DNA of 64,000 nucleotides from Pectobacterium carotovorum (GCA_016415585.1 CP066552.1:4340001-4404000), one strand, 5' to 3'; positions 27,727 to 39,519 are shown, counted from the stretch's first letter. Notes: generated from the letters alone by a model not told the origin. Made by a program: numbers and translations.

Positions 27727-28661
27727 CAGGGTTTCCCTCGTTTGGCGCGTGGATGCGCGGCATCGTACACGGAGGCTAAATGTTGAAAATCAAGATGGGT
27801 ATAAATCTGCGTCGTGGACAGGTTGGCATGGCCGAGCAGCTCTTGTACCGCCCGTAAATCACCGCTGGACTCCAGCATATGCGTCGCAAAGGAGTGACGC
27901 AGCTTATGCGGATGCACATGACTATTAACGCCCTGTTTAACCCCCCATTCGGCAAAACGCTTCTGCACGTTACGCATCGAAATGCGTCGCCCCTGATTGG
28001 AAACAAACACGGCATCATCCTGCGGACCAAACAATTCGCGCAACGCCAGCCAACGTTCCAGCCAGGTTACCGCCGTTTTTCCTATCGGCAATTTACGTTC
28101 TTTACTGCCTTTCCCCATCACCCAGACTTCACCACTTGCCAGATCGATATGCTGGCAGTCCATGCCCACCAGCTCCGCCAGACGTAGCCCTGCGCCGTAC
28201 ATCACTTCCAGCATCGTGCGGTCGCGCACCGCAAGGGGATCGTCCAAATTGATTTCCAGCAGGCGATTCGTCTCATCCACATCCATATTCTTGGGCAATG
28301 GACGACCCGCTCGCGGCGTGGATACCCCTTTAGCCGGGTTTGCTACCAGCGCACCGCGTGACACCATCCAGTCGAGAAAACTGCGTAATGCCGATAAACG
28401 TAGCGCCAGACTGCTGGAATGGAGCCCATCGCGCTTACTGCGAGACACCACGGAACGCACGCCAGAGGCGTCTAGCTTGCGCCAGTCAGCCACACCCGCA
28501 GCGGAGAGTATCGTGATAACCGCTGACAGTTGACGTAAATAGCTGGTCTGCGTCAGCGGGCTTAGCTGACGTTCGACTTTCAGGTAGCGCAGGAACGCAT
28601 CAACATCGGTTTGTAACGGCGAAGAGGAAGGAGCCTCCGATGGCGCAGGCTGCCGGCTCAT
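27726..28661 (-). CDS. xerC: Tyrosine recombinase XerC
   Basis: XerC with XerD resolves chromosome dimers at dif. The 311-residue protein has a SAM-like N-terminal core-binding domain and a catalytic domain. The conserved residues lie in [10 protein letters not shown] (Arg), [10 protein letters not shown] (Lys), [12 protein letters not shown] (His, Arg), [10 protein letters not shown] (His) and IYTHLD (Tyr). The N-terminus is about a dozen residues longer than in E. coli. It overlaps yigA by four bases. Confidence 0.96.
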   Translation of the reverse strand: MSRQPAPSEAPSSSPLQTDVDAFLRYLKVERQLSPLTQTSYLRQLSAVITILSAAGVADWRKLDASGVRSVVSRSKRDGLHSSSLALRLSALRSFLDWMVSRGALVANPAKGVSTPRAGRPLPKNMDVDETNRLLEINLDDPLAVRDRTMLEVMYGAGLRLAELVGMDCQHIDLASGEVWVMGKGSKERKLPIGKTAVTWLERWLALRELFGPQDDAVFVSNQGRRISMRNVQKRFAEWGVKQGVNSHVHPHKLRHSFATHMLESSGDLRAVQELLGHANLSTTQIYTHLDFQHLASVYDAAHPRAKRGKP

Positions 28662-29362
28662 ACCCGCTCAACCCAGCGCGCCAGCATCGCTGGCAGCATC
28701 ATGGCCATTTGCTGGAGCAGCACGGTTCCCATGCCATCCTGATAATGGTGGCTGTCGCGGCTGCTGAAAATCAGCACGCCCAAATCGTGATGATTTCCCA
28801 TCAGCGATAGCGCGACCGACCCAACCTGTCTGGCCTGCGGCAGCAGAAGCAACAGCTCTGGCCCGTTCAGACTGCCAAGATAGTGGTTATGTTGTCCGAA
28901 GCGCTGAATGCGCAACGGCTCAAAGGTGGAGTGATTTAGCCCAAGGTGGGTAAAACCAGAAGGCGCGCCAAGGCGCCATTTATCGCTGAACAGACGAACA
29001 GTTGCGCCCGCCAGACCAAGCTGACGCGCCCAACGCTGCAAGCGCTCCAACATGTCTGTCAGGCTGTCCGCTAATGCCAATTCAGTTTGTAACTCAAGCA
29101 GGCGATTGAACAACACTTCGTTCGCCCCCGCCTGTTCCATCAACAGCGTGATTTCTTCCTCAAGCTGAGTAATGTGGTTACGCTGACGTGCCAGTTGCCA
29201 TTCCACCAGCGACACGGTTCCCCTCACAGGGTGGGGAATGCGCATCTGCTCGACGGGACGCGCATTGCGGATAAAAAAATCGGGATTCTGTTGCAGGAAC
29301 TGCAAAACCATCTCGTCACTGAGTGCGATCTCGCGTTCTGCCTGTTCCTCGACATTCTTCAT
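28658..29362 (-). CDS. yigA: DUF484 (GAF-like) protein YigA
   Basis: This is a 234-residue DUF484 protein. The start giving MKNVEEQAE was chosen because it overlaps the dapF stop as ATGA and gives the E. coli length; the frame is open upstream inside dapF. The family block [20 protein letters not shown] and a coiled-coil-like stretch ([17 protein letters not shown]) precede a GAF-like domain. The function is unknown; its constant position before xerC suggests a link to that operon. Confidence 0.92.
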   Translation of the reverse strand: MKNVEEQAEREIALSDEMVLQFLQQNPDFFIRNARPVEQMRIPHPVRGTVSLVEWQLARQRNHITQLEEEITLLMEQAGANEVLFNRLLELQTELALADSLTDMLERLQRWARQLGLAGATVRLFSDKWRLGAPSGFTHLGLNHSTFEPLRIQRFGQHNHYLGSLNGPELLLLLPQARQVGSVALSLMGNHHDLGVLIFSSRDSHHYQDGMGTVLLQQMAMMLPAMLARWVERV

Positions 29363-30183
29363 AAATGAATAAATCCATCGTAGACATGCGTTGCAGGCCC
29401 GGTCATGAATAACGGATGTCCCGGCCCATCCCACTGGATATCCAACTCCCCGCCCGGCAGAGATACGCGAACGTTCGCGGACAATAACCCCTGCTGGATC
29501 CCTACCGCCACAGCAGCACACGCGCCGCTACCGCACGCCTGCGTTTCTCCCGCACCGCGTTCATACACCCGCAGACGGACAGTGTGGCTATCAACAATTT
29601 GCATAAAACCGATGTTGGCGCGCTCGGGAAAACGCTCGTGGCTTTCCAGCAGCGGCCCCAGCGTTTCCACCTTCGCCGTGTCCACATCCTCAACCTGAAT
29701 CACACAGTGCGGGTTGCCCATCGACACCACGCCACACAGCACCGTGTGCTCGTCGGCACGCATGATGTAGGTTTTCTCCGCTTTGACCGCGCGAAAAGGC
29801 ACCTGTTGCGGCTCGAAATTCGGTTCACCCATGTTGACGCGCACCAGTTCATCGTCCGTCACCGACAGTACCATCCGGCCAGTCTGCGTACTGACGGCAA
29901 TATCACGCTTGTTGGTCAGCCCTTTCAAGCGGACAAAGCGAGCAAAGCAGCGCGCGCCATTACCGCACTGTGCCACTTCGCTGCCATCCGCGTTAAAAAT
30001 GCGGTAATGAAAATCCAGTTCAGGATCGTAGGGCGGCTCGACAACCAGCAGTTGGTCGAACCCTACACCACAGTGTCGATCCGCCAAACGGCGAATCAAT
30101 TCGGGTGAAAAATAAACGTTTTGCGTAACGGCATCAACAACCATGAAATCGTTGCCTAACCCGTGCATCTTAGCGAACTGCAT
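29359..30183 (-). CDS. dapF: Diaminopimelate epimerase
   Basis: DapF converts LL- to meso-diaminopimelate for lysine and peptidoglycan synthesis. The 274-residue protein has both active-site cysteines, in AQCGNGARC (about residue 73) and [10 protein letters not shown] (about residue 217), and starts with the canonical [13 protein letters not shown]. It is the second gene of the lptM-dapF-yigA-xerC-yigB operon. Confidence 0.97.
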   Translation of the reverse strand: MQFAKMHGLGNDFMVVDAVTQNVYFSPELIRRLADRHCGVGFDQLLVVEPPYDPELDFHYRIFNADGSEVAQCGNGARCFARFVRLKGLTNKRDIAVSTQTGRMVLSVTDDELVRVNMGEPNFEPQQVPFRAVKAEKTYIMRADEHTVLCGVVSMGNPHCVIQVEDVDTAKVETLGPLLESHERFPERANIGFMQIVDSHTVRLRVYERGAGETQACGSGACAAVAVGIQQGLLSANVRVSLPGGELDIQWDGPGHPLFMTGPATHVYDGFIHL

Positions 30184-30247
30184 TATCCTGACTCCCCCGC
30201 TTGCTTAACCGGGCGCGTGACCTGTTATTTATTACTGTCGTCACGCA

Positions 30248-30415
30248 CTAAGGACGCATTGACGTTTTCTTTTGCGGCGGCTGGTTCTCATTTTGCTGAG
30301 TTGTTGACGCACCGGATTTGCCATCGGCAGGCATATAAAGCGGACCTTTCAGACCACAACCGAATAAACTCACTACGGCTAACACCAGAAAAGACTGGCG
30401 AAATACGTTCTTCAT
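30248..30415 (-). CDS. lptM: Small lipoprotein LptM (YifL)
   Basis: This 55-residue lipoprotein begins MKNVFRQSFLVLAVVSLFGC with the lipobox cysteine at residue 20, followed by GLKGPLYMPADGK, as in E. coli YifL. YifL, renamed LptM, assists oxidative maturation of the LPS translocon LptDE. The MKNVF start was chosen over an in-frame ATG six codons upstream. It is transcribed towards dapF and away from cyaY. Confidence 0.92.
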   Translation of the reverse strand: MKNVFRQSFLVLAVVSLFGCGLKGPLYMPADGKSGASTTQQNENQPPQKKTSMRP

Positions 30416-30492
30416 CACGTTAAGACCTGTCATTAATACTCGTATGCTCTCTATAATCGCAGGTGGATCATGAAAATCAATAGGAATCGAAA

Positions 30493-30813
30493 ATGAACGA
30501 TAGCGAGTTCCACCAATTAACCGACGAACTCATGCTTCAACTGGAAGAAACACTGGATCGGTTTGAGGGTGATGCCGACATCGATTACGAAACCAACGGC
30601 GGTGTGATGACGCTGAGTTTTGAAAACGGCAGCAAAATCGTGATTAATCGGCAGGAACCGCTGCACCAAATCTGGCTGGCGACCAAAACGGGCGGTTACC
30701 ACTTCAACCGTCAGGAAGCATGCTGGGTATGCGACCGCAGCGGTGAAGATTTTATCGCGTTGCTGTCAGCAGCCTGTTCGGCTCAGGCTGGGGAAACCGT
30801 TCACTTCGGGTAA
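30493..30813 (+). CDS. cyaY: Frataxin-like iron protein CyaY
   Basis: This is a 106-residue bacterial frataxin that regulates iron-sulfur cluster assembly on IscU. The acidic first helix ([22 protein letters not shown]) and the sheet motif [15 protein letters not shown] are typical. It diverges from lptM and converges on the MFS gene. An inverted repeat (CGGCGCT/AGCGCCG, about 30833-30857) spans the gap and the end of that gene. Confidence 0.95.
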   Translation: MNDSEFHQLTDELMLQLEETLDRFEGDADIDYETNGGVMTLSFENGSKIVINRQEPLHQIWLATKTGGYHFNRQEACWVCDRSGEDFIALLSAACSAQAGETVHFG

Positions 30814-30846
30814 CGGTCTTTCAACGACTTCACGGCGCTCCACACA

Positions 30847-32019
30847 TCAGCGCCGTCCCAGAATTATCAACCCCATAACCAGCAACAACAGCATGCCGAT
30901 ACCCACCATATTGACCAACGGCCAGCCGCTGGCCAGCGCCATCAGGCTACCAGCAGACAACGAGGCTAGCGCGTTAGGCACATAAATCACCAGCGAGTTA
31001 ATCCCCTGCAAACGGGATTTATGCACGGAATGGGTAAACGCATTCAGCATGAATGTCCCGCCGTTGAACATAAACGCCCACCCGATGCCGAACAACATCA
31101 GTGCAAAGAGGAAGTGCCAGAACGTCAAGCCACTCAGCGCTATCACCACCCCGACAACGTTGCACACCATGCCAATCACCACGACCTGAACCGGCGTCAG
31201 CCGCTTCGCCAGCAGCACTAACAGCAGCGCGGGCGCATACATGGCCACAAAATGCCATTGCAACACCGTCGCGCTGTGGCTGACGGAAAAGTGGTGCTGG
31301 TGCATTGCCAATGGCACAGAGTTCATCAATAGCGTCATCACCACAAACCCGACGAAACAGCTTGCCGTTCCCAACACAAACGCCCGGCTTTTCAGAATCG
31401 CCGCCAGCGGTTCACTACGCTGGGTGCTGGGCATGGTAACGGACATTGGAGGCAGTTTAAGGCCAAGCAACAACAGAGACGTGATAACACAGATGAAGGC
31501 CGCCGCAATAAAACTGCCGAGAAACGGGTACGACGCCCAGAGCTGAGAAGATTGGCTCGCCGCGAACGGGCCGAGAAAACCGCCCAGGATACCGCCGCTG
31601 ATCACCCATGAAATCGCCCGGTTTTTCTGCTGATTATCGGTAAATATCTCAGCCGCGGCGAAGCGATAATACTGATTGAAGGCGCAGGACGTCCCCAGAA
31701 TAAATGTCGAAAAGACAAAGAGGGAGAAACTGTGTAGCGCAATCGCCAGCGCCGCCAAAAATGCGCCCACTAGCCCGATCAGCGTGCCGATGATAAACGC
31801 ATTGCGCCTGCCATGTTTTTTCATCAGCGATGAAACGCTGTAGATCATCAGCGCTGCACCGCACACCGTCGCGGTAATCGGTAGCGTGGTCAACAGCGGA
31901 ACGGGCGTCATCGATACGCCAACCAGCGTAGAACACAGCGTCATCAGGGAAATAATACTGCCGGTCAGCCCTTGTCCGAGCGCCAGCAGTATCAGGTTTC
32001 GGCGTTGCAACGAATCCAT
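30847..32019 (-). CDS. MFS transporter of unknown substrate
   Basis: This is a roughly 390-residue major facilitator protein with twelve predicted helices. The loop 2-3 motif KKHGRRNAFIIG is near residue 68. The ATG at 32019 has AAAGGA seven bases before it; a TTG one codon upstream is less likely. It lies between cyaY and cyaA, where E. coli has no transporter, with an ERIC element on its upstream side. I see no partner gene pointing to a substrate. Confidence 0.82.
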   Translation of the reverse strand: MDSLQRRNLILLALGQGLTGSIISLMTLCSTLVGVSMTPVPLLTTLPITATVCGAALMIYSVSSLMKKHGRRNAFIIGTLIGLVGAFLAALAIALHSFSLFVFSTFILGTSCAFNQYYRFAAAEIFTDNQQKNRAISWVISGGILGGFLGPFAASQSSQLWASYPFLGSFIAAAFICVITSLLLLGLKLPPMSVTMPSTQRSEPLAAILKSRAFVLGTASCFVGFVVMTLLMNSVPLAMHQHHFSVSHSATVLQWHFVAMYAPALLLVLLAKRLTPVQVVVIGMVCNVVGVVIALSGLTFWHFLFALMLFGIGWAFMFNGGTFMLNAFTHSVHKSRLQGINSLVIYVPNALASLSAGSLMALASGWPLVNMVGIGMLLLLVMGLIILGRR

Positions 32020-32057
32020 CAATACATCCTTTGCTGAATACGCTGAAACCCGAGTAT

Positions 32058-32252
<195 letters not shown>

Positions 32253-32259
32253 AGAGTGG

Positions 32260-34818
32260 TTATAAAATCTGTAGCCGCTGCTTCATCGTCATCGCTTCAT
32301 CATCCACCACGGGCGTAATGCACAGATGAGAAAGCGCACTGCTGCGGAACGGAATCACCTGCGTGCGGCCGTCCAGCTGTACGATTTGGTAGAACTGCGG
32401 CAGATTGAAATTGATAAAGCTGGAGCCGTAGGTAAAGCGGTCATGCGAAGACGAATAGAAGCGGCTGACATCGCGCACCAGCTCTTCTTTACTGCCCTCA
32501 CAGTGGTGGTAGACCTCAACGCGGTTCGACTCATCCAGAATATAGATATTAAAGCCCTGATTTTCTGTCAGGTCTTCAAAGAAGAACTGGATGATCCCTT
32601 CGCTGGCGACGCCATCGACCACTGGCGGTAAATGTATATGGTTGGTTTCAACCTGAACCGGCTGGCCTTGCAGTTTGTTGTTGGAAATCGCGCCATAAAA
32701 CTCGACCGCATTTTCCAGCTTCTGCACCGAGACACTTAGCCGTTCGAAGAACAGGCCCCAGGTTTGACCCGCGACTTTCACTGCTTTGAAACGCCCTGGC
32801 TCCTGCTGACGCGTACTGGTCAGGCGCAGCTCAATACATTCGGACACCAACTGCTGCACACGGGTACGGATCAGCCCGCGCAGATGCTGGCTGTAGCAGA
32901 AGACTTCCAGTGATTCCGGCAGCGCGGCATCCTGATGCATTTTGCCCAGAATGGTTTTCAGCGCTTCCAACACCGCCTGCTCGCCGCTGAAATGCAGCGT
33001 ACGCACTTCATTCCACGAGTTGCGATACAGCAGGTCGATACTGCCAACCAGACACTGCTGCTGCTGGCCGAAGCTAAAGACATCCAGATGACGGAAATCG
33101 AAATGCACGACCTGATTGCGGAAGGCCGCTGTCGGATCGTGTTCCAGATTGACGATAATCGCCAAATGACGAATTTCACACGGGCTGTACAACGCCTTCG
33201 GCGTCGGTGCAGGCAGACGCAGCGGGAAGTGGCTGGCGACGTCGTCCACCAGCACTTGCAGACGCGTGATATCGCACAGCTCGTTGCCTTTAATATACAG
33301 ACGCGTGCTTGGCGTCAGCAGGCCATTAAAATAAGCCCACGCTACCAGCTTGTTCAGATAGCGGTTATATTCCAACGGTTGATGGCTGACGATCGCATCC
33401 ATCGACGGTGCCTGGTTATACAGATACCAGCCAGAACGGTTCGCACGACCCGGTGGAACATAGATAAAGGTTAAATTCGGCTCCGACAAATCGGGCGAAA
33501 TTTGTGGGTTCAGCAGGGTAACTTTACCCGGCAGCGCTTCAAACGCAGCGTACAGTTTACGGGTCAACACACCGATATCCTGCGGGCTGGCGCTGACGCT
33601 CAGATTATTGCGGCGGGCGAAGCGAATCAGGTTGCGATAGGTCTGCATCATCGCATCCAACAGCTCATTATGTGCTTCGCGTACCTGTTCGATTTTCCAG
33701 TTAGCGCGGTTATCCAGCATGGCCAGATGTTCGTCGCTCCATCCCCATTCTTGCACCAGTTGGCTCAGAATCTGGCGACGCCAGCCGACACAAGCTTTTT
33801 CTCTGGAGAGCTTTTCACACACTTTTAAATAGAAACATCGACGCACCAGATCGAGGCGCGTGGGATCATTGATCGCCGTCAGATAGTGCGTCACGCGATC
33901 CAGCATCATGCAGTAAGGATCCAGACCGAAAGAGACGATCTCTCCATCATGCAGGCGTTTTTTAATCTCAGTCGACAGCAGACTGGTATCGGGGTATTCC
34001 CAGGAATAGGCTTCCAGCAGCAGCGTTTTCAGTACGGCTTTATAAGGAGAGTCGATACTCTTATAAAGCTGCCAGAGGCTCGCGCCGAAATACTCTTCCG
34101 CCGACAGTGAACTTAAGCCCCCTAAATCCATCCACTCATTAGGTGCCAGCGCCCCTTGTGAGTACAGCGACAGCACATATTCGTCGTAGTGAGATTCTTC
34201 TTCGACCGGCACCATGTTCCACAGAATACGTTTACCGGCCATACGCACGGCGGTACGGTAAAATTCGTCGAGTAACAGGATATGCTGCGTGGTGCCGCAG
34301 TCTTCACCGCTCAGGCTGCCGCTTTCATTGTGGCGGAACCGGCTTTCATCCATCAGGAAGAAGCTGACTTCAGCGCCCTGCGCCGCGGCCCACTGCTCTA
34401 GCAGCGTACATTTCTTCTGTAGGAGTTGGCGTTCTTCGCTATCCAGCCAAGATTGGTGGCACACCCAGATATCGAGATCGGAATTACAGCTCTGCCCGAT
34501 AGATGAGGTGCTTCCCATTGAATAGATGCCCGTGATCGGCAGTTCGCCCTGCGGATGAGAACAGTCAAACTGACCCCAGCGCAGCGCAATGCCATCAAGG
34601 TACTGTTGTTGTTTTTCATCAGGCGTGTGAGTGCAGATACCGTGAGGCACCTTGCCTTCAAGGTAGCCGGGCATCAACGGGTGATGATGATGTAATAAAA
34701 TGGGCAGAAGACTGTAAACCTGCTGAAAAGCGGGCTTCATTGCTCCCAGAGCACGATCAACACGCAGTTGGTTGATCGCATCCAGTCTTTGCTTCAAAGT
34801 CTCGATGTAGAAGTACAA
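32260..34818 (-). CDS. cyaA: Class I adenylate cyclase CyaA, TTG start
   Basis: CyaA makes cAMP, which controls CRP and so the gnt and glp genes of this window. The 852-residue protein starts with TTG, as in E. coli, where the weak start limits expression. The catalytic N-terminal half has the nucleotidyltransferase signature [19 protein letters not shown]. The C-terminal half is the regulatory domain addressed by the PTS protein EIIA-Glc. A CRP site lies about 100 bases upstream, giving feedback control. Confidence 0.98.
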   Translation of the reverse strand: MYFYIETLKQRLDAINQLRVDRALGAMKPAFQQVYSLLPILLHHHHPLMPGYLEGKVPHGICTHTPDEKQQQYLDGIALRWGQFDCSHPQGELPITGIYSMGSTSSIGQSCNSDLDIWVCHQSWLDSEERQLLQKKCTLLEQWAAAQGAEVSFFLMDESRFRHNESGSLSGEDCGTTQHILLLDEFYRTAVRMAGKRILWNMVPVEEESHYDEYVLSLYSQGALAPNEWMDLGGLSSLSAEEYFGASLWQLYKSIDSPYKAVLKTLLLEAYSWEYPDTSLLSTEIKKRLHDGEIVSFGLDPYCMMLDRVTHYLTAINDPTRLDLVRRCFYLKVCEKLSREKACVGWRRQILSQLVQEWGWSDEHLAMLDNRANWKIEQVREAHNELLDAMMQTYRNLIRFARRNNLSVSASPQDIGVLTRKLYAAFEALPGKVTLLNPQISPDLSEPNLTFIYVPPGRANRSGWYLYNQAPSMDAIVSHQPLEYNRYLNKLVAWAYFNGLLTPSTRLYIKGNELCDITRLQVLVDDVASHFPLRLPAPTPKALYSPCEIRHLAIIVNLEHDPTAAFRNQVVHFDFRHLDVFSFGQQQQCLVGSIDLLYRNSWNEVRTLHFSGEQAVLEALKTILGKMHQDAALPESLEVFCYSQHLRGLIRTRVQQLVSECIELRLTSTRQQEPGRFKAVKVAGQTWGLFFERLSVSVQKLENAVEFYGAISNNKLQGQPVQVETNHIHLPPVVDGVASEGIIQFFFEDLTENQGFNIYILDESNRVEVYHHCEGSKEELVRDVSRFYSSSHDRFTYGSSFINFNLPQFYQIVQLDGRTQVIPFRSSALSHLCITPVVDDEAMTMKQRLQIL

Positions 34819-34915
34819 GACGTCTCGCCTGATTTATCCCAGTGCCTAGAAAAACCCCGTGTTCCAAATCCGCATGATGAAATTAGAAGAATGTTTAGCG
34901 AATTATTGCTGGAAA

Positions 34916-34931
34916 CGTGATCAATTTAACA
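34916..34931 (-). promoter_or_regulatory. CRP site at the cyaA promoter
   Basis: The reverse strand reads TGTTAAATTGATCACG, which from memory is the same core as the E. coli cyaA P2 site where CRP represses the gene. This suggests the autoregulatory loop is conserved. Confidence 0.78.
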
Positions 34932-35149
34932 CCTTGCTGATTGGGCGTAAAGAAAGTAAAGAAAGTTAGACTTACCTATCTTGCTTTATTACGAATTTCC
35001 CTACCCGACTGCATCAGCACGGCTTCTTACTCGACTTGCGGCACCCGAATTTCAGACCGTTTTAAAAGGCGCACCGCTAATGCCCACAACCTGACACCAA
35101 CGCACCATCAATGATACGATGGCGGAAAATGATAAAAACGGTATCAAGC

Positions 35150-36091
35150 ATGTTAGCCAATATTATTAGAATTGCCACCCGACAAAGCCCGCTCGCCCTG
35201 TGGCAAGCACGATATGTTCAGCAGTGTCTGAATCACCTCTACCCAGATTTACACGTGGAGCTGGTGCCGATGGTAACCCGCGGCGACATCATCCTCGATA
35301 CGCCACTGGCGAAGGTCGGCGGTAAGGGATTGTTTGTTAAAGAGCTGGAATTGGCGCTGCTTGAAGGGCGTGCCGATATTGCCGTCCACTCCATGAAAGA
35401 TGTGCCCGTCGAATTCCCTGATGGCCTAGGCCTGACCACCATTTGCGAACGCGACGACCCGCGCGACGCTTTTGTTTCCAATCATTACGACAGCCTCGAA
35501 CAGTTACCGGAAGGCAGCTGCGTCGGCACCTCCAGCCTGCGCCGTCAGTGCCAGCTGCGCGCCCGACGCCCCGGTCTGGTGATTCGTGATTTGCGCGGCA
35601 ATGTCGGCACACGCCTGTCAAAACTGGACAACGGCGAGTATGACGCCATTATTCTTGCGGTCGCCGGTCTGAAACGTCTCGGCCTTGAAGAGCGCATCCG
35701 CTGTCCGTTAAGCCCGGAAGAATCTCTGCCAGCCGTCGGACAAGGTGCTATCGGCATCGAATGCCGTTTGGATGACGAGCATGTCCGTCAACTCCTTGCC
35801 CCGCTGAATCACCCCGCTACCGCGGCCCGCGTACTGGCTGAACGCGCGATGAATGTGCGCCTTGAAGGCGGCTGTCAGGTACCGATTGGCAGCTACGCTG
35901 AACTGGAAGGCGATACGCTGTGGCTGCGTGCGCTGGTTGGCGCGCCAGACGGCAGCCAAATGATCGTCGGTGAACGGAGAGGAAGCGTCTCTGATGCCGA
36001 ACAACTCGGGATTGCACTGGCTGAAGAGCTACTGGCAAAAGGGGCCAGCGCCATCCTTCAAGCCGTTTATCAAGGGTCAAGCTTATCATGA
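35150..36091 (+). CDS. hemC: Hydroxymethylbilane synthase (porphobilinogen deaminase)
   Basis: HemC joins four porphobilinogens into hydroxymethylbilane in haem synthesis. The start giving [20 protein letters not shown] yields 313 residues, the E. coli length; upstream in-frame starts add residues without family match. The dipyrromethane cofactor cysteine is in [15 protein letters not shown], and substrate-binding arginines lie in [11 protein letters not shown] and [10 protein letters not shown]. It diverges from cyaA over 331 bases and overlaps hemD. Confidence 0.97.
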   Translation: MLANIIRIATRQSPLALWQARYVQQCLNHLYPDLHVELVPMVTRGDIILDTPLAKVGGKGLFVKELELALLEGRADIAVHSMKDVPVEFPDGLGLTTICERDDPRDAFVSNHYDSLEQLPEGSCVGTSSLRRQCQLRARRPGLVIRDLRGNVGTRLSKLDNGEYDAIILAVAGLKRLGLEERIRCPLSPEESLPAVGQGAIGIECRLDDEHVRQLLAPLNHPATAARVLAERAMNVRLEGGCQVPIGSYAELEGDTLWLRALVGAPDGSQMIVGERRGSVSDAEQLGIALAEELLAKGASAILQAVYQGSSLS

Positions 36092-36828
36092 CTATTCTGG
36101 TTACCCGTCCGTCACCAACTGGCGAACAACTGGTGACCCGTTTAAGAAAGCTCGGCTACAACGCCTGGCACAGCCCGCTGATCGAGTTTTCGCCCGGACG
36201 AGAACTCGCCAGCCTGCCGACCTTGTTGCAGGCACTGAGCGCCGACGATCTGGTGTTTGCGCTCTCACAACACGCGATTCATTACGCCGATCCGATGCTG
36301 GCACGTACGAGCATCAGCTGGCCTGCCCACCTCGCTTATTACGCCATCGGCCGTACCACGGCACTGGCGTTACATAAAATCAGCGCACATCCGGTAACCT
36401 ATCCGCCTGAGCGCGAAACCAGCGAAACGCTATTGCAACTGCCTGACCTACAAGATGTTGCTGGGAAACGTGCACTATTATTACGTGGCAATGGTGGAAG
36501 GGAACTGCTGGGAGAGACGCTAACCGAGCGAGGCGCGCAGGTAACCTACTGTGAATGCTATCAGCGTAGGGACGTTCACTATGATGGGCCGGAGCAAAGC
36601 CGCCACTGGCAACAAATAGGCATCGACAAACTGGTGATCACCAGCGGAGAAATGCTACAACGGATCTATACTTTAGTACCTGATTACTATCGGGCTTCCT
36701 GGTTACTCGGCTGCCAACTGATCGTCGTCAGCGAACGGCTGGCAGAACAGGCTCGTCAGCTTGGCTGGCGCGATATCCGGGTGGCCGATAACGCCGATAA
36801 CGATGCGCTCGTGCGCGCACTACAATAA
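36088..36828 (+). CDS. hemD: Uroporphyrinogen-III synthase
   Basis: HemD closes and isomerises hydroxymethylbilane to uroporphyrinogen III. The 246-residue protein starts [19 protein letters not shown] and has the moderately conserved [16 protein letters not shown], typical of a family with little sequence identity. It starts inside the hemC stop (ATGA), so the two are coupled. Confidence 0.95.
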   Translation: MTILVTRPSPTGEQLVTRLRKLGYNAWHSPLIEFSPGRELASLPTLLQALSADDLVFALSQHAIHYADPMLARTSISWPAHLAYYAIGRTTALALHKISAHPVTYPPERETSETLLQLPDLQDVAGKRALLLRGNGGRELLGETLTERGAQVTYCECYQRRDVHYDGPEQSRHWQQIGIDKLVITSGEMLQRIYTLVPDYYRASWLLGCQLIVVSERLAEQARQLGWRDIRVADNADNDALVRALQ

Positions 36829-36851
36829 ACCTGATCATGGGATGTACCATT

Positions 36852-37976
36852 ATGACGGAACACAATACCCCCACAGCTCCATCCGACGAGGTTGCTGAAC
36901 GGGTTGAACCCGCGCATCAGCAGCAGGATCCCGCACCACAGCCGAAACGTAGCGGTGCCGTGCTGGGGGCGATCGCGATTGTGATTGCGCTGGCAATAGG
37001 CGCGGGATTGTATTACCACGGCCACCAGCAGGCGCAGAAAGAAACTGCCGCGCTTCAACGCCTGGAAACGCAGTTAAACACATTGCAGCAGCAGCACAAG
37101 CAAGAGCAGCAGCAATGGTTGGACGCTCAACAACAGCAAAGCAAAGCACAGGAGACTGCCGCACAGCGTCTTGAGGCGCTAACGCGTCAATCAGACGAGC
37201 TGCGCGATAAGCTAGCAGCGCTTTCCAGCCATGACACCAATACCTGGCTAATCGCTCAGGCAGATTTTCTGGTGAAACTGGCAGGGCGCAAGCTGTGGAG
37301 CGACAAAGACGTCACCACCGCAGGCGCGTTGCTGAAAAGCGCGGATGCTAGTCTGGCGGAAATGAACGATCCCAGCCTGATAGAAATCCGCCGCGCGCTG
37401 ACCAACGATATTGGGGCACTGGCTGGCGTCAGTCAGGTCGATTTTGACGGCATCATCCTGAAAGTAAATCAGCTCACCGATCAGTTGGATAACTTGCAGC
37501 TCGCCGACAACAACACCGATGAAGCGCCGATGGACGCCAACAGCACAGAGCTGTCCGCCTCTTTGAGCGAGTGGCGACAAAATCTAAGCAAGAGCTGGCA
37601 CAATTTCCTGGCTGATTTTATCACCATTCGCCGCCGCGACAGCGCGGCCGAACCGCTGCTGGCACCGAATCAGGATGTGTATCTGCGCGAGAATATCCGC
37701 TCACGTCTGCTGGTTGCCGCACAGGCCATTCCTCGCCACCAGAATGAAGTGTACAAACAGTCGCTGGAAACGGCAGCAACCTGGGTTCGCGCCTACTTCA
37801 ATACCACCGACCCCACGACGCAGGCCTTTTTGGATCAGCTCGATGCCTTAAGCCAGCAGTCAGTTTCACTGGATGTCCCAACGGAGCTACAAAGTCAGGT
37901 GCTGTTGGAAAAGCTGATGCAAACGCGCGTTCGTAACCTGCTGGCTCAGGCGCCAGCCACACAGCAGGGAGAGTGA
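36852..37976 (+). CDS. hemX: HemX membrane protein
   Basis: This is a 374-residue protein with a proline- and glutamine-rich cytoplasmic N-terminus and one membrane helix ([20 protein letters not shown], near residues 35-55). A glutamine-rich coiled coil and the conserved block [20 protein letters not shown] follow. It was once taken for a uroporphyrinogen methyltransferase, but its role is not established. The start MTEHN matches E. coli; an ATG five codons upstream is also in frame. Confidence 0.92.
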   Translation: MTEHNTPTAPSDEVAERVEPAHQQQDPAPQPKRSGAVLGAIAIVIALAIGAGLYYHGHQQAQKETAALQRLETQLNTLQQQHKQEQQQWLDAQQQQSKAQETAAQRLEALTRQSDELRDKLAALSSHDTNTWLIAQADFLVKLAGRKLWSDKDVTTAGALLKSADASLAEMNDPSLIEIRRALTNDIGALAGVSQVDFDGIILKVNQLTDQLDNLQLADNNTDEAPMDANSTELSASLSEWRQNLSKSWHNFLADFITIRRRDSAAEPLLAPNQDVYLRENIRSRLLVAAQAIPRHQNEVYKQSLETAATWVRAYFNTTDPTTQAFLDQLDALSQQSVSLDVPTELQSQVLLEKLMQTRVRNLLAQAPATQQGE

Positions 37977-37978
37977 AC

Positions 37979-39172
37979 ATGCTGAAAGTCTTATTGCTGT
38001 TCCTGATCCTGATCGCAGGCGTGGTGATCGGCCCGATCGTCGCGGGTCACCAAGGCTACGTCCTGATCCAGACGGATAACTACGATATTCAAACCAGCGT
38101 GACCGGTCTGGTCATCATGCTGGTGCTGTTCTTCCTCGCCTTTTTGGCGGTGGAATGGGTGCTCCGCAGGATCTTTCGTACCGGTTCCCGCACGCGCGGT
38201 TGGTTCCTCGGCCGCAAGCGTAGTCGCGCCAGAAAACAGACCAAAGCCGCACTGCTCAAGCTGGCCGAGGGAGATTATTTGCAGGTAGAGAAGCTGCTGA
38301 CTCGCAATGCCGACCATGCCGAGCAGCCCGTGGTGAACTATTTACTGGCAGCCGAAGCCGCTCAGCAGCGCGGCGACGAATTCCGCACCAAGCAATATCT
38401 GGAGCGTGCCGCCGAGGTTGCAGATACCGATCAGCTTCCGGTGGATATTACGCGCGTGCGTATTCAGTTGGCGCGTAATGAAGATCATGCTGCACGTCAC
38501 GGCGTGGACAAACTGCTGGAGGTTGCGCCCCGCCATCCTGAGGTACTGCGTTTAGCGGAGCAGGCTTTCCTGCGCACTCACGCCTATAGTGCGCTGCTGG
38601 ATATTCTGCCTGCGATGCGCAAGATCAATCTGTACCCTGAAGAACGTTTGCTGGATCTGCAACAGCAGGCCTATATCGGTCTGATGAATCAGGCGATGGC
38701 GGATGGCGGCAGCGAAGGGCTGAAGTCGTGGTGGAATAATCAGAGCCGTAAAGTTCGCCATGAGATCCCGCTTCAGGTCGCGATGGTTGAGCATCTGATC
38801 GAGTGTGACGATCATGATACCGCCCAGAAGATCATTCTCGACGGTCTCAAACGTCAGTATGACGAACGATTGATCCTGCTAATGCCACGCCTCAAAGCCG
38901 GAAACCCGGAACAGTTGGAAAAAATGCTGCATCAGTACATCAAGCAACAGGGAGCAACGCCGCTGTTGAGCAGCACGTTAGGCCAATTGCTGATGAAACA
39001 CGGCGAATGGCAGCAGGCCAGCGATGCCTTCCGCACCGCGCTAGAGTTACGCCCAGACGCTTATGATTATGCCTGGCGTGCCGATGCACTCGATCGGTTA
39101 CGTCTGCCGGATGAAGCGGCCCAAATGCGGCGCGAAGGGCTGTTGCTCACGCTACAGCAGCCTACCGACTAG
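37979..39172 (+). CDS. hemY: HemY membrane TPR-like protein
   Basis: This is a 397-residue inner-membrane protein with two N-terminal helices, then a cytoplasmic or periplasmic TPR-like domain (ADHAEQPVVNYLLAAEAAQQRG, ARHGVDKLLEVAPRHPEVLRLA). Despite its name it is unrelated to protoporphyrinogen oxidase HemY of Bacillus. ATG at 37979, preceded by GGAGAG, is preferred over an in-frame GTG at 37973. It is the last gene of hemCDXY. Confidence 0.95.
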   Translation: MLKVLLLFLILIAGVVIGPIVAGHQGYVLIQTDNYDIQTSVTGLVIMLVLFFLAFLAVEWVLRRIFRTGSRTRGWFLGRKRSRARKQTKAALLKLAEGDYLQVEKLLTRNADHAEQPVVNYLLAAEAAQQRGDEFRTKQYLERAAEVADTDQLPVDITRVRIQLARNEDHAARHGVDKLLEVAPRHPEVLRLAEQAFLRTHAYSALLDILPAMRKINLYPEERLLDLQQQAYIGLMNQAMADGGSEGLKSWWNNQSRKVRHEIPLQVAMVEHLIECDDHDTAQKIILDGLKRQYDERLILLMPRLKAGNPEQLEKMLHQYIKQQGATPLLSSTLGQLLMKHGEWQQASDAFRTALELRPDAYDYAWRADALDRLRLPDEAAQMRREGLLLTLQQPTD

Positions 39173-39193
39173 TCACTGCGCGGTTCCTTTCAT

Positions 39194-39223
39194 AAGGCTC
39201 CTTTTTTGGAGCCTTATTCTTTT
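39194..39223 (+). terminator. Rho-independent terminator of the hemCDXY operon
   Basis: AAGGCTCC and GGAGCCTT form an 8-bp stem around a T6 loop, followed by ATTCTTTT, 22 bases after the hemY stop. Confidence 0.88.
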
Positions 39224-39281
39224 GTATGACCCGTCCTGAATAGCCCGACAGAAGGCGGTTAACGAATATTTTCCTCAGACG

Positions 39282-39491
39282 AAAAAAAACGCTTACCGAT
39301 AAACGGTAAGCGTTGAAAATTTCAGGTCTGTCAGACAACATAATGGTGCCTCACTCAACGTTATGTCCGGAAAGCCCGATGGAGATTTGCATCTTCATCT
39401 GGAGTTGGACGATAGGCACCTCAAATTGGCTCTGCGTCATTCCCAGGATTATGAAGCCGAAGCAAGCATAGAAGGTGGAATGAGCATCTAC
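39282..39491 (-). ncRNA. glmZ: Small RNA GlmZ, regulator of glmS
   Basis: The reverse strand from 39491 begins GTAGATGCTCATTCC, exactly as E. coli GlmZ. It carries the recognisable blocks GGAATGACGCAGAGCC and ACGTTGAGTGAGGCACC, then GACAGACCTG, and ends in a terminator CGCTTACCG/CGGTAAGCG followed by eight T residues. It is about 210 nt, close to the E. coli 207 nt. The position beside hemY is as in E. coli. GlmZ activates glmS translation when glucosamine-6-phosphate is low and is cut by RNase E with RapZ. A 29-codon open frame inside it is not needed to explain the sequence. Confidence 0.95.
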
Positions 39492-39503
39492 CCATTTATT
39501 TAA

Positions 39504-39519
39504 GCATAAATTATGCCAA
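39504..39519 (-). promoter_or_regulatory. Sigma-54 promoter of glmZ
   Basis: The reverse strand reads TTGGCATAATTTATGC. The invariant GG and GC dinucleotides are separated by exactly ten bases, and GC ends 13 bases before the GlmZ 5' end, the standard -24/-12 layout. A TGTC-N10-GACG motif at 39653-39670, close to the GlrR (QseF) pattern TGTC-N10-GACA, lies about 165-180 bases upstream. AT-rich DNA, possibly an IHF site, lies between. Confidence 0.75.

Noticed and set aside
39356..39445. A 29-codon frame beginning MTQSQFEVPIV on the reverse strand
   Set aside because: It lies within GlmZ, whose conserved blocks, start and terminator explain the conservation; its ribosome site is weak.
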